Source: Zygaena filipendulae (lineage: Eukaryota; Arthropoda; Insecta; Lepidoptera; Zygaenidae). Taken from it: a stretch of 64,000 bases of DNA. Shown piece by piece: positions 1-12,009 of the stretch. The translations under genes and the position numbers were made by a program. The stretch covers positions 3,998,001 to 4,062,000 of the forward strand of contig OU015653.1 of the NCBI GenBank assembly GCA_907165275.2, in the 5' to 3' direction. Each line of letters opens with the position of its first letter. Positions within the stretch are counted from its first letter, which is position 1. The notes below the pieces were generated by a model. It was given only the letters and a program-made list of their open reading frames with translations, was not told the origin of the DNA and searched no databases.

Positions 1-731
1 CTATCAATTTCCACGACAGTGAAACTTTAATAAATGACCAAAAAATATCTAATAGTACTGTGAGTGAATGTGATACAACAATTAAGAATAATCAAGGCAA
101 ATATAAAACCAATGCCGACGCTTTATCTAAAATCGAAATAAATGACGAAGATGTTAGTTCCATCGCTGTCAACCCCTCCGAGACTAAAAAGCAACTCTCA
201 GTATCCGGATCTACCACCCTAACGGCTCACCCAAGTGATGAAACCCCAATATTAGAAATCCCGTTTTCACACGAACCACTAAATAAATTTTATTTCATAG
301 TAGTAGGTGACATAAAAAAACGACCGACCGTGGCAAAACCTTTTAAAACTCACACGAGAATTACCATTCAACTATCAGACCCGAACTTAGAGGACGACGT
401 TATAAACGCAGTGAAGGAATACGTCAATCCTAAAGTCAGAAAAGGGTTAATAATCATTCCACCTCGTGCAATGTTTAAAATTATTTCCGTTGTACAAGAA
501 AAATTTAAAAATTTGACTATGAACCTAATTCTTGCTAAAACCGAGTTAGAAAACGTTATGAGACATTTACGACAGCAGGACACAGTTCTAGTCGATCTGC
601 CCATTTACATTAACACTAAAAAGGAACGTGGTCCCGTTCCCAAAGTACGCTTAAAATGCAGCCTTAAAAATCCTGTATTGTTACCGAATACTACTGCATC
701 AACTGACTCAAGGACAAGAGGTAATATTTGA
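1..731 (+). mobile_element. LTR retrotransposon pol fragment (RNase H end to integrase tether)
   Basis: An open frame runs in from the left edge (from base 3) to a stop at 729-731, so it is partial. An early segment (TNADALSKIEI) resembles the ADALSR end of the RNase H domain of Ty3/gypsy elements. A segment around codons 80-165 resembles the linker between RNase H and integrase in insect errantiviruses. No integrase zinc finger or catalytic core follows before the env-like region, so the element seems internally deleted. Family resemblance is from memory; other retroelement ORFs of similar composition are possible. Confidence 0.6.
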
Positions 732-769
732 CGAACATCAAAACGTCAATATAACAATTATTTCCCAAT

Positions 770-1710
770 ACCATTGATTTTTAAACTACATAGACTTAAG
801 TAATATACGAACTCAAATAGATTCCACTTATACCCAAATTTCAAATTTTACAATTTTGCTTAATAATAAAACATTTTCCCTTTTGAACCCCTATATCGAA
901 AATCTCACTACCAGACTAATCAAAATCTTTAATTAATTGTCCAGCTTGGAACCGAACCGCGTCGAAGGAGGACTCATTGTCGGTCTCGGTTCTGTCATAA
1001 TAAGTATTTTAGGCAGCTTAGATTACGCAGATGCCATTAACAATCAAAACCTAGAATCCCCACTAAATAACCACGTAACTTTAAATAAAGATTGAATCTC
1101 AAGTAGTTCAAAATTATAGACAGCATCGTAATAAATGAGAACAAGATAAGTAAAGTATTAAATGTAATAATGGAAAGTGATGCCAATAGGAAAAATGACT
1201 TAATTAAGTATGCACATTTAGCACAACACTTATTAGCCTTAGAAGACAATATCGAAAATTTATCTGAGGAATTAAATATCTTAGAAATTTCGTTAGCATC
1301 TATTAAAGATTTTATACTCCGATGATGAAATCCTTAATATAGATTATTATAATAAAATTAAGCTAGGATATCTCTACCTTGAGAATCGAATAATCATTAA
1401 GGTCCCGATCGTATATCCTACAACCTATATAAATTATCCATCATCCCTAACAGAAACCAAGAAATCCTTATACCTAAATCACCCTATATAGCAACCTCTG
1501 GTATAGATACTAGGTACATGGAGACAGAATGCCCGAAGCTCATCGCCCAGCAGGCACTTAACCAATCCTGTGCCCCTGACGAAAGGATCCTTTGAAGAAT
1601 TGAACGAACACTACACAAGACAAGAGCAGTACCTGACTCTAAAAGGCAACTTCCTGACGGCTATCTCACCAAACTGTTATCTGAAGACACCAAGATTCAC
1701 CATTTCTAAC
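770..1710 (+). pseudogene. Decayed errantivirus env-like (F-type) region
   Basis: This region is broken by stops (for example TGA at 1093-1095) and frameshifts. The frame from about 945 holds a glycine-rich stretch beginning GLGSVIISILG. Such a stretch follows the cleavage site in baculovirus-F-like Env proteins of insect errantiviruses, but the basic residues expected there are not retained. A later frame (about 1140-1320) has the leucine-rich helical pattern of the same family. It cannot encode a working protein as it stands. It lies between the pol fragment and a polypurine tract, the expected order of an errantivirus. Confidence 0.6.
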
Positions 1711-2071
1711 AAAAATTACATGCTATGAGAATCACGGAGATACCACAGTACAATTACAAAGTCTACACGACCACAGAAAAAAATCACTAGAACATCCCGT
1801 TCATCTTGAGGAGCATATCGATCCTGTACTGTACCATACATTAAAACCACTCTATATAATTCCATTAAGTACTGGTGTACTCGCCACAGCAATAACCATT
1901 TAAAGAATACGTGCAAAATGCTGAATAGATTCAACTGTGATAACTACTAGAAAACCCACCAGATCCAGAAATAACTACAGCCATAAGAAAAATCTACCCC
2001 AGAAACAAAAGAGTTGATCCCAGGCTCCCAGCGACTCCTATAAACGAAGTTTCCAGTAGTCGCTGATCTTC

Positions 2072-2375
2072 GGGGGGAGGTGTTACGATAGCGTGAACGC
2101 AAAGACTGCAAGTCAAGCATCGACCTGCATTACTAACACCATTAACGTATATCCGCATATCGGGGTCGCCGATGCAGCGGAATCTAAATCAAGAAAGTCA
2201 CGTTTCATTCACTATATTAAGATAGGTTAATACTAGATAAGAGCACTTTTCCATTCTAACATCGAAGGATTAGTCGTAGCTTTAGAATAGTAGACTAATT
2301 GTTATAAAATTATACAATAAATATTAATTTAATATAATAAATTGGGTCTTTTCGGCAACCTGTGGCTGTGGTTAC
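2072..2375 (+). repeat. Polypurine tract and 3' LTR of the errantivirus-like element
   Basis: A G-rich polypurine run (GGGGGGAGG, 2072-2080) is followed directly by TGTTACGATAGCG from 2081, as expected at the start of a 3' LTR beginning TGTT. An AATAAA lies near 2310. The right end is not sharply visible; about 2375 is an estimate. The element is in the same orientation as the P450 genes and would lie in intron 4 of gene A. Confidence 0.5.
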
Positions 2376-2404
2376 TTAATTTACTTGTCTTATATTTTAG
2401 ATTT

Positions 2405-2880
2405 TATTGATATCTAAAAAAACCCAGATTTTGTCACTGACTCACTGATGATGATTCTTAGGGGTATTTCCTAATGTCCTAGAAAGCGGAAATTCTGTAT
2501 GTAAGCTAATATTAGTACACAAACAACAACAAAATTATAAAACTTGTAACTTTTATCCCCCAACCCCTTAAGGGGATGGAAGTAGTTTTTATGAGACTTC
2601 CGCAATTTTGACTTACAAAAAGAAATTAAATCCCACCAAAAACATTTTCATGTAAAATGTTGCCAAGACGAGACCATTATGACTCGCACTGTCAAAAAAT
2701 TATCAGATCTCATGTAGACTTATAGAGCCAATCTTCTAACTGTACACGCCCTAACTTTACAAGGCCCAACTTCACAAACTACTAAACTCAGTCAAATTGT
2801 GGCTTGGCCGTTTCTTTACTAACAGAAAAGTAATGAACAGTGGATACATTTTTCACTCATGTGAATGCGAAAAGCGAAAA
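2405..2880. repeat. Partial copy of an inverted-repeat element
   Basis: The stretch containing GTCACTGACTCACTGATGAT and later GTGGCTTGGCCGTTTC recurs at 12031-12415 and, inverted, at 14390-14680. Only one arm is present here. No coding capacity is visible. Confidence 0.6.
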
Positions 2881-3305
2881 GGCAACTCCGAAATTAACGC
2901 CGTGAAACCGCGAGGAACAACTCTTATTTATACCAAAATTAAATACATACATAGAATACGTACATAGCAAAAAGGCGGCCTTATTTCTAGAGGCAGTTTT
3001 GTCAAGGTCTTGTGGAGAAACACTTACAAATACATCGATGCCGAAACGATGCGACTTTGTATTCTGTTCGACGTTGAAATACAAATCTTAAACACGATTT
3101 AGTGATAAAAATATATTACAAATTCAAGCGTCGAAGGAATCTTTAAATAAATGTGTGTAAATGTAGGTAGGTATACATACATAAAATAAAACTGTTGTTT
3201 CTTTATTTGGAAGAGTATAAAAAAACTTACTACACATTCAGTTCTAAATCATGATATGACTATTATTATAGGTAACTGACTATAGCTAGTTCAATGATAA
3301 TAATC

Positions 3306-3775
3306 TATACATACATATAATAAAATTGTAACAGTTCGATGTCTGTACATGGGAGATAAATAAGAAAAAATACATTTAGGCCACTCTATGAGTCATACAG
3401 AAGCCAAAAATACCGTTTTTAGAATTTTTGTCTGTCTGTATGTTTGTATTCGTGCTACGCAAAAACTGCTGCACCAAATTGAATGCGGTTTTTTTTTGTT
3501 GTATTGCTAAAGGTGTAACTTAGATACTCATGTTTCGATTTTTTCGATATTCTTTCTGAAATTCGAGATATTAAAAAAAACCTGGTTATCCTACTAATAT
3601 TATAAATCTGTAAGTGTGGATGTTTGTTACTCAATCACGCAAAAACGGCTGACCAGATTTGGATGACATTTGGCATGCACGTTGTCAGGGATACAGAGAA
3701 GGACATAGAGTAATTTTTATCCCGGAATTCCCGCGAAAACTACGAAATTACCGCGGGTGTAACCGCTAGTCTTCT
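3306..3775 (-). repeat. Composite dispersed repeat, inverted copy
   Basis: This block matches, in reverse orientation, most of 7665-8153. On the reverse strand it starts with the recurrent CTAGCTGTGCCCCGCGGTTT-type module (here 3588-3775, diverged) and continues into a second module containing GCTACGCAAAAACTGCTGC on the + strand. Two copies in opposite orientation flank the exons of gene A between them, so they could mediate inversion. Confidence 0.6.
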
Positions 3776-3828
3776 AGTAAAGTAATAACTTTAATTAGGT
3801 ACTAATTTATTACATTTTATATTAACAG

Positions 3829-6800
3829 AAGCAATAATGGGAGTATCCGTGAACGCACAGATGTACAGCGAATCTGAATACGTGAAAGCTAATGAACAGT
3901 GAGTACTACATAAATAGAAGTCATTACCATCTTTTTAATACTATATTGCGTTAAGCGCGGCCATACTGTTTTATCACATAATGATGCGACTACGCTAAAC
4001 TCGCACAAATATAAATTGTTATGCGCGCGAAAAGGGATGCCAGGTGCCATGTTTGACTTTTTACGAACGTGTCCAGTCAAATATTTTCTCGTCTTTTGGT
4101 CGACTTTTTGTCTAGCTTCGCCGCGCAAAACACTAAAAATTTAAATAATTGTTTTATTTTATTATGTTATAAATATTGTTCGGCTTTTAGAACATTGACC
4201 ACGGTACGGTACAAAGAGTTTTGGAGGAAATGCCAAAATTCACGCGGTTAAAATTAAGCTATTCAGTCTAACGAGGGGACGGCCCGTGAGGTGCATCGGG
4301 TACTTACGTATTAAACAACCGATGACAGGTCTACCTTCTTCCGCGGTTGTTTTAGCACTAAAACAAAAGCTACTAAGACGCGGGGTCACGGCAAGCGGGG
4401 GGAAGTGGTCAATTTTAAGAATTTGCAAAACACATGACGCCTGTAAGACTACACGTCACTAGTTAAAGGTAATGTAAAAGTGGAAGCCAAGTTCAGTATT
4501 AAGCTTATGCTTGGTTGTCAACTTCGCCAACAAAAGAATTGAGATCTAAATAGCTGCCAAGTTCTGTAGATAATTCTGAAATATACTCAAAGGAGCACAC
4601 AACTTGGCTGGTTTTCACACACAAGTTATCTTATATTTGGCTAAAAAGTATAGTATAAATATTTTTGATATTGATTCGGGCTCCCAGTTCGCGTGCTTAT
4701 AGTGTGGCTAGGTACCAACCAAACCCCAAAATTATCGGTGCCGAAAAAACAAAACCAAGTTGGCACCCTACAATTTTGGGGTTTGGTTGGTACCTAGCCA
4801 CACTATAAGCACGTGAACTGGGAGCCCGTAACTCGATGCACCGTTCGGACTATCCCCTCGTACATAGTACATAATAGGTAGGAGTAGGCATTAATTTCTT
4901 CAGTATTTTTTTTGTGATAATATTTAGAATAGTATTTATATTGGGAAAAGAAATTATACATAGGGTACCTACTTTCATTTCAATACAAAGAGATCCCGAG
5001 GGATTTCGAAATTTTCGTAGGCGAAACCGCGCCAGGAACACCTAGTATATAAATTAACTAAGTAATTAATTAATATACCTACTTAAAGTTTTTTTTTGTT
5101 CTATACAGAGCGAGCTATGTCATATCAACAAGGATGCGAAATCTTTTACTTACGAACGACTTTATATTTAATGTGTCGCCGCAAAAAATTAAACAAACCA
5201 AAGCATTGGAAGTTCTACACAGAGTGACAAACAAAGTGATCCAAGCCAGGAGAAGAGTTCTGGAGGAATCCAATATCACAAAACTAGAAGATACTGCTGG
5301 TGGTAAATATACTACAATGTTACATTACGAAGACTTGAGTGCTTTATAAAAATACTAGCTGTGCCCCGTGGTTTCACCCGCGGTAATTTCGAAGTTCCCG
5401 CGGGAGTTCCGGGATAAAAAGTACCCTCTGTACCCCTGACAACGTGCATGCCAAATTTCATCCAAATCCGTTGTCGTTTTTGCATGATTGAGTAACAAAC
5501 ATCCAAACATCCACACTTTCACATTTATAATATTAGTAGGATTAGTAGGACTAGCTGTGCCCCGCGGTTTCATCCGAGTGAGTTTCGGAATTCCCGCAGG
5601 AACTATTTTATTGTAAAATAAAAGTAGCCTAAGTTTCTCATTATAATATCAGCTATCTTCCAGTGAAAGTCCCGTTAAAATCGGTCCAGCCGTTTCAGAG
5701 ATTAGTCTGAACAAACACAAAGACACACAGAAAATGAAAAAAAAAAAATATTATGTACCGTAAGTAGGTATATGTACTTTCATATGCATTTGGAATTACA
5801 AACAGATACTTCAATTTTATTTATATGTATAGATGTATAGATTTCAAGAGAGATAAATAAATAAACGCTGTTCTTCAACTACTACTAAATCTAGATACAT
5901 ATATAACAAAAATTAATCGCCAAATGTGTTGCTAAGCGCATAACTTCCAAACGACTGCACTAAATTGGATAATTGTTTTTTTTTTGTGTTCGTCATTGTC
6001 AGGACAAGGTTTATATAAAAGAAGTTTGGAGTTCTTGCGGGAATTCCGCAACTCACGCGTGTGAAACCGCGGGGCACAGCTAGTAGGTAATAAAATACAT
6101 TAAATACTAGGTACTATGATTATATAGGATGCAGTAAGGTTAGGTATTTGAAGGAGGGATGTCCAGTATTCGATTCTCGTCTGAAATATCTTAAGAAAAA
6201 CCGAATAGTTTTTTTCCGTAAAAAAAATATTATTCGCGAAAGTTGTCGATGGGTGCGCTGACAGATATTTAACGCCTCTTTCCGTCGCGTCTAGAAATCT
6301 GATGTAAAGTTCATTCACCCGCGCAAATCCTCATTATTTTTCTTTTTTTAGTTACATACGCCATGAGTTATCGAAGGTTTAAATATACCTACCTAAAAAT
6401 TGGGTTCAATCTATAGTCTATACTAATATTATAAAGAGGAAAGATTTGATTCTGTGTTTATTTGTTACGATTTAACTAAAAAACTGCTGGACCGATTTCA
6501 AAAACTCTGTCACATTAACCCTGAATAACATGGCTATATTGTAACTCGGAATTCCGAAATTACCGCGTTATCTATATAGTGTGAGATCAAGTAGATCTGT
6601 GTGTTGTGAAGTGGATTATTATTATTATAATAACGAAATCCTATCATCATCATCTATTATCATATTTTATATCATCAGAATTCTTTACAATATTGAAACT
6701 TTATTACCTACTTAAATCTTTTAAATACCTATACTTATGGTTATTTTGCAGGCATGAAAAATAAACATGCGTTTTTAGATTTACTATTGCTGGGAGAAAT

Positions 6801-9800
6801 AGATGGGAAAAAAATTGACGACGAGAGTGTAAGAGAACAAGTTGATACGTTTATGTTTGAGGTAATTGGCACTTGACAAAACTTTTTTAGTCCGTCGTGT
6901 AGATTAATAAAAAATATTAGACACGTATTTTTTTTACCTAATCAAAAAATCACGGCGATACATTGAATTGAAATTTCGCGTGACGTCACAACCCGGTGCC
7001 GTTTGTACGGCGAATAATGATGTCACGAGTCCCCCACCCTAAACATTAATGCGTTTCATCTGTTTATTTTCATTAATTAGAAAAAGAAATACTTGTCTAT
7101 TATTTCTTTATTTTCTAACTGACGGACTAATTAGAACTTTGATTTTCATACCCCGGAAAATACCCAATTGTTTATTGCCCTTAAAATACCAATGGCGTAA
7201 CGTTATCTAATAACCGTAACACTGTAAATTCTAAAAATTCAAATTATAAATTTGAGTTTCTTCTAATTTTAGGAGATTTGGCTTTGCATTTTTATCTTAG
7301 CGAGACAGCTGTTTCTCCAGCTTTGTATAAATTAAATAGACAGATTGTTACAACTTTCAGGGACACGATACTACATCATCGGGCATCACTTTCTGTTTAT
7401 TCTGTATTTCAAATGATAAAAGAGTGCAGCAGAACATTATCGATGAACAAATGAGAATCTTTGGCAATGATATTGAAAGGGAGTCGACTTTTAAGTAAGA
7501 CTTGTCTATGAATTATTAAGACTATTATAGATATAATCATAATAATAATCGACTTCACAAATCACAACACACGATCTACTTGATCCTACACTAAGCTATG
7601 AGCTTGTGTCGTGGAAACCAAGCAAACGTGGTAGTACCTAATACCTATATACTACACGTCTAGCTGTGCCCCGAGGTTTCACCCGCGGTAATTTCAGAGT
7701 TCCCGCGGGGATTTCGGGATAAAAATTACCCTATTATATATCCCTTCTCTGTACCCTTCTCTGTACCCCTGACAACGTGCATGCCAAATTTCATCCAAAT
7801 CCGTTCAGCCGTTTTTGCGTGATTGAGTAACAAACATCCACACTTTCACATTTATAATGTTAGTAGGATGACCAGCATTTTTTTTATATCTCGAGTTCCA
7901 GATGGAATTTCGAAAAAATCGAAACATGAGTATCTAAGTTAGACCCTTAGCAATAGAACAAAAAAAACCGCATTCAAATTGGTGTAGCAGTTTTTGCGTA
8001 GCACGAATACAAACATACAGATAGACAGACAAAAATTCAAAAAAAGGTATTTTTGTCTTCTATATCACTCATAGAGTTGCCCAAATTTATTTTTTCTTAT
8101 TTATCTCCCATGTACAGACATCGACCTGTTACAATTTTATTATATGTATAGATACTATTACAATATAGTATATTATACTATAGATTAATGTTTAGTGATG
8201 CAGTGTAGGTACACGCGGTATAGTTGTAGCGTTGCCGCGTTGTGGTGTGTTGTAGTGTGGTATAAACACAGTGTAGTAGCGTAGTGCGTAGTGTGGTATG
8301 GAGTAGTGTAGGGTGGTGTAAATTGTGGCGATATTGTATACACGCCCATAAAGTCCACCCCTACCGGGAATGGAACCCGGAACCTTTATTATATTAGGTA
8401 TTATACCTATATTAAGAAAAAAGAGTGATCAGTAATATATTCTTGACGTACTTATATATTTACTCTGAGATATCTTTTTTTTTACTATCAGTCATTGTCC
8501 ACCTTATAGATTTTTAGTAGGGGAGACTTTATAAAATTCTGTTGGTGAATTTTTGAGATTTTATTTTTCAATGTTCTAATATAATTTTAATATTTTTTTA
8601 GTTAATTTCGTTAAGGTATTCTGTTCACAAATGTACCTACTATGTCAACGCTTTTTTATTGCGAAAAATATGGCTATTTAGGAAAATAGTCATAGGAATC
8701 AGGGAACCAATAGTCACCTAAAAAGGTGCCGAATCTGTAACTTTTATTTCAGGAGACGAGTAGGTACCATATTTTTTATTTATTTTTTTATTCTTAACGG
8801 TCTCTTACCAGGAGACCAATAAGCACCTACCTATACAGGGCCGAATCTACAACTTTTATTCCGGGGGACGAATATTAGGGGGCCAGTGGGTATCGACCCG
8901 GTCAAATTAAAGCAGACACAGTAAAACATAATATACTTACAGAAACATCAATGTTGAACAAGAAACTAGAGAGACCGAAGGTTATTGAACTCAGATAATG
9001 TGAGGGCCAGTCAGCACAGATAAGAGTAGATACCAGTAGTCTCTGATATCACGAAGAATTAGTAATTACTCGAGCATTTACTTTCGCTAATGTAATAATA
9101 AATTTAAAAATAACTAGTTTTCCCCGCGGTTTCACTCGCGGTAATTTCGGAGTTTTCGCGAGAATTTCAGGATAAATTATAAGTACGAGTATAAACCTTC
9201 CTCTTGAATCACTCTATCTATAAAAAAACCCGAGTCAAAATCCGTTGCGCAGTTTTAAAGATCTAAGCATACATAGGGACAGACAAGCAGCGGGAAGCGA
9301 TAGCCGCCTCGCGACAGCCCATAGTCCCAAGCAGGCAATCGTAGATTAAGACCTTGTACTATGGGCACCACAACTGATATCACGTAACACTTGTACGTAT
9401 TATACATATATTGTACATATATACATAATGCTCGTGCAGACTCAGGTTTACCCTGAAGCGGAAATCGAACCCGACAACTTAAACCTACTGCTGTTTATTA
9501 CTAATTACATTACATATTTTTACTCTGTGCTAATAGTACTTTAATGCTACGAACAAAATCTAGTCAATTTGATAGCAACTGAGGTAGTTTTAAGTTAAAT
9601 ACATAGAAATGTGTTACCTAACAAAGAGGTGTGTGACCGTGTGATGACTACCAACAAGAGGTTAATCTTTGCCAGCCCTCCCACCGGTAGACAGATGAAG
9701 AGATTTCTTTTTTTTTTCAGTGATTTACAGCAGATGAAATATCTAGAACTGGTGATCAAAGAAACGTTGCGCCTATATCCTTCGGTGCCGTTTATACAAA

Positions 9801-11538
9801 GGATGGTTACACATGATAAAAGTTAGTATTGATCATCACCAGCTTCTCTTTCAGTCATTAAGATAGGGACATAGAGCTCCCAGCATTATCTTCCTCTTGT
9901 CCGATCTTCAGTCAACTAGTGTCTGTTATATCTTCCTGATTGAATTTTTCATTAATTAATTGAAAGGCGACGTCGTAATTTCCAGAAATAGCTGGACTTG
10001 ATTGCTCGAAAGGCACAACAATTCTAATCAACTTACACCAACTGCAACGAAACGCTGATTTGTTTGATCGCCCACTGGAATTTCGGCCCGAACGATTCGA
10101 GAAAAACTTAACAAATCCTTTTAACTGGTTCGCATTTAGTGCGGGCCCGAGGAATTGTATCGGTAAGTCTATTGTCAACACACTTATAATATTGTATCCT
10201 TGGGGGACACCTTTGTAGTAGACAACAACAAATTACCTACGCGAAAGAAGAGCGGGCAATAACAATCTTTGACGGATTTTGACGAGCAGTGACAATATAA
10301 TGTGGGATCTCAAAGATCTCACAATTTTTCCAACGCGGTTTAAAATATGAAAATTAAAAATAATTACTTTTTTATCCCCCCACCTCGGAAATGGTATTTT
10401 TGCTATTCGATTAATGAGCGCAAAAGCCGTTTTTATCCGCTTGAGGTTGTAGGTATCTACCTACATAAGTATTAATTGTTACATAGATAATATAAATATT
10501 TTTCTGTAATACTTACCTCTCATACGGCCGCACTCAGAGTCGACTTTAATGATTACTTAGTTAAGTATAGATTTTTAAAACAAAACTGCCGCAATCAGAG
10601 ACGTTCAGTAAATTAATGTTAATTGGCATTTAATGAGATGTAACTAATTAGTTAAATGCCAATTAACATTAATTTATTAAACTTTTCTGATTGCGGCAGT
10701 TTAGTTTTAAAAATCTATACTTAACTAAGTAATCATTAAAGTGGACTCTGAGTGCGGGTGTTGTAGTAAATATGTACCTACCTAAACTGAAATAAAAGTA
10801 TCTTGTGATTGTAAATGTTTTATTTTGCATTTAGTCATTTCCTCGCTGAGGGGGGATTTTTCACCTTGTGCTCTTTAGAATCCTTCGCTTGCTCGGTCAT
10901 CAAAGTTGAGCACGCGGGTTTAAAGCAACTTTGCACTCATGTATAAATAAATAACTATTATCAATCTACACGACGGGCTAGAAAAAAATTAGTCAATATG
11001 ACATCGGAAGTGCTTCTTTCCAACTGAAAGCAAAACTTTACATTCTCACCGCTTGAAAGATACCTACGTATAATTCATTTCAGAAAATGTTTTACTTACT
11101 TTTTAGTCTTTGGGATAACTTTATCGGTGGTAAATATTTAACTTTATTCCACGCTAAGTGATAGATGAGGTTACATTACACTTACCACGATATCATCGGT
11201 TATTGTTGAACGATAAGAATCTTTCCCCCAGCTATTAGGATAAGGTAGGTAAGGTAGTATATTAGGATCTACTCGTGGATTTATTTGGATAATATGTTAT
11301 CAACAATGATCCAATGCTGGGAGATATCCAGATTAAAGAGTAATTAAGATTTCATCTATTTGTTTCAGGTCAAAAACTTGCGATGGTGGAAATGAAAGTA
11401 GTTTTGTCAAGAATCATAAGACATTTCGAATTACAATCATCCGGTATTGAGCCAATTTTGAACGCCAACCTTATTTTAAGATCACAGAACGGTGTTTATA
11501 TAAAACTGTTACCAAGAGATGTGTCTAAATGTTACTAG
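3829..11538 (+). CDS. Cytochrome P450 gene A, CYP4 clan, CYP340-like; 5' exons outside window
   Basis: Seven exons join in frame: 3829-3898, 5109-5302, 6752-6861, 7361-7494, 9721-9821, 9986-10162, 11369-11538 (TAG). They encode 317 residues and correspond to exons 5-11 of gene B. Exons 1-4 of gene B supply about 180 residues, so the missing part should lie left of the window. Visible motifs are the CYP4-clan helix-I signature ([14 protein letters not shown] across exons 6752/7361), ExxR (KETLRLYP), KGT, PERF (FRPERFEKN) and the heme-thiolate loop [10 protein letters not shown] split by the last intron. The product is expected to be a heme monooxygenase bound to the ER membrane, fed by P450 reductase. 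All introns are GT-AG. There are no internal stops, so the 3' part looks functional; substrate is unknown. CYP340 is the closest family by eye, and CYP341 or another CYP4-clan family is the alternative. Confidence 0.85.
4677..4828. repeat. Fold-back hairpin MITE in gene A intron
   Basis: Two 57-base arms (4677-4733 and 4772-4828), beginning CGGGCTCCCAGTTC and ending GAACTGGGAGCCCG, are reverse complements with a single mismatch, around a 38-base loop. Such near-identity means recent insertion or strong constraint. It has no coding capacity. Confidence 0.8.
5354..5745 (+). repeat. Two tandem SINE-like dispersed repeats
   Basis: Two head-to-tail copies begin CTAGCTGTGCCCCGYGGTTT at about 5356 and 5550. 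The module recurs through the window: forward at 7665, 9115, 21499, 21695, 25324, 44420, 47440, 47645, 60800 and 61890; reverse at 6000-6085, 22925-23043, 24900-24975, 51960-52032, 53936-53995 and 60632-60696. Several end in a TTTATAATATTAGTAGGAT-type tail. It is common in lepidopteran DNA, and its exact class (SINE or non-LTR 3' tail) is inference. The first copy starts about 50 bases after the exon that ends at 5302. Confidence 0.6.
6886..7155. repeat. MITE, GTCCGTC/CTAACTGACGGAC family, copy 1
   Basis: The element starts with TTTTAGTCCGTCGTGTAG and ends with TTTCTAACTGACGGAC-TAATTAGAA, with a central TTTCGCGTGACGTCAC. Further copies lie at 20440-20725 and 40248-40545, with fragments at 18882-19030 and 38463-38520. 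It lies in the intron between the exons at 6752 and 7361 of gene A. Confidence 0.65.
7540..7660 (-). repeat. tRNA-SINE 3' part, inverted
   Basis: The segment CACTAAGCTATGAGCTTGTG, with CGTGGAAACCAAGCAAACGT after it, matches the reverse of the 3' body of the full SINE at 42069-42300. The A and B boxes are absent, so it is a truncated copy. A shorter forward remnant is at 6571-6635. Confidence 0.65.
7665..8153 (+). repeat. Composite dispersed repeat, forward copy
   Basis: This is the forward partner of 3306-3775: the CTAGCTGTGCCCCG module, an intact TTAGTAGGAT junction, then the second module ending near TTATATGTATAGAT. It lies in the 2.2 kb intron between the exons at 7361 and 9721 of gene A. 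Confidence 0.6.
8195..8400. repeat. GT-rich low-complexity tract and SINE B-box remnant
   Basis: From 8200 to about 8330 the sequence is an irregular run of GTAGTGTGG-like units. It is followed at 8355-8395 by a stretch whose reverse complement contains GGGTTCCATTCCCGG, a tRNA T-arm/B-box like that of the SINE at 42069. No gene is visible. The remaining part of this intron (8400-9720) holds a weak copy of the CTAG module at 9115-9275 and nothing else I can name. Confidence 0.45.
10528..10757. repeat. Long-TIR MITE (CCGCACTCAGAGTC family), copy 1
   Basis: Arms starting CCGCACTCAGAGTC and ending GACTCTGAGTGCGG are near-perfect reverse complements over about 100 bases each, covering nearly the whole element. 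A second copy sits at 43886-44116 in gene C. It lies in the last intron of gene A. The rest of that intron (10163-11368) shows nothing recognisable. Confidence 0.8.
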
Positions 11539-11567
11539 TTTATAAAATATGAAATTAATTTTATGTA

Positions 11568-11573
11568 AATAAA
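11568..11573 (+). promoter_or_regulatory. Poly(A) signal of gene A
   Basis: AATAAA lies 30 bases after the TAG stop of gene A, followed by a T-rich stretch. It is the expected position for a short 3' UTR. Confidence 0.6.
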
Positions 11574-12009
11574 ACTTTTTTTAATTTATACCAGCGCGAG
11601 CGTCAGGTAGTTGACGACTACCTTAAACCTACAAGTCACAGCTGGACTATCCATCCGCGACAAGTTCAGTAGATACCTACCCACTCTTGAAGGGGATTCC
11701 TCAACCCTATGATAATTCAGAGTAGGTAAAAAGAATATGCAGTATACGAATATAGGTAACTATCTCCTTCCTAAAAAACGAAAACCCGACCATAAAGAAA
11801 TAAAAAAAATTTTACTCGTGACACCCCAGAATTTGGGGCGACGACGAGCCAAGGGAACCGGGAGCACTACCTATCTTTTCTCGAAACGCTTCGTCGTTTT
11901 TTGAACCCTTATAACTTGGGTTTGGGTTATAAACAGATAAACAAAATTCTCAGGATATGTTGTCAATAGCAGACTTATTAAACATATAAAGTTTTAATTG
12001 CATATAGCT

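Noticed and set aside
1716..1934. 72-codon reverse frame opposite the env-like region
   Set aside because: It is antisense to the decayed retroelement and matches nothing.
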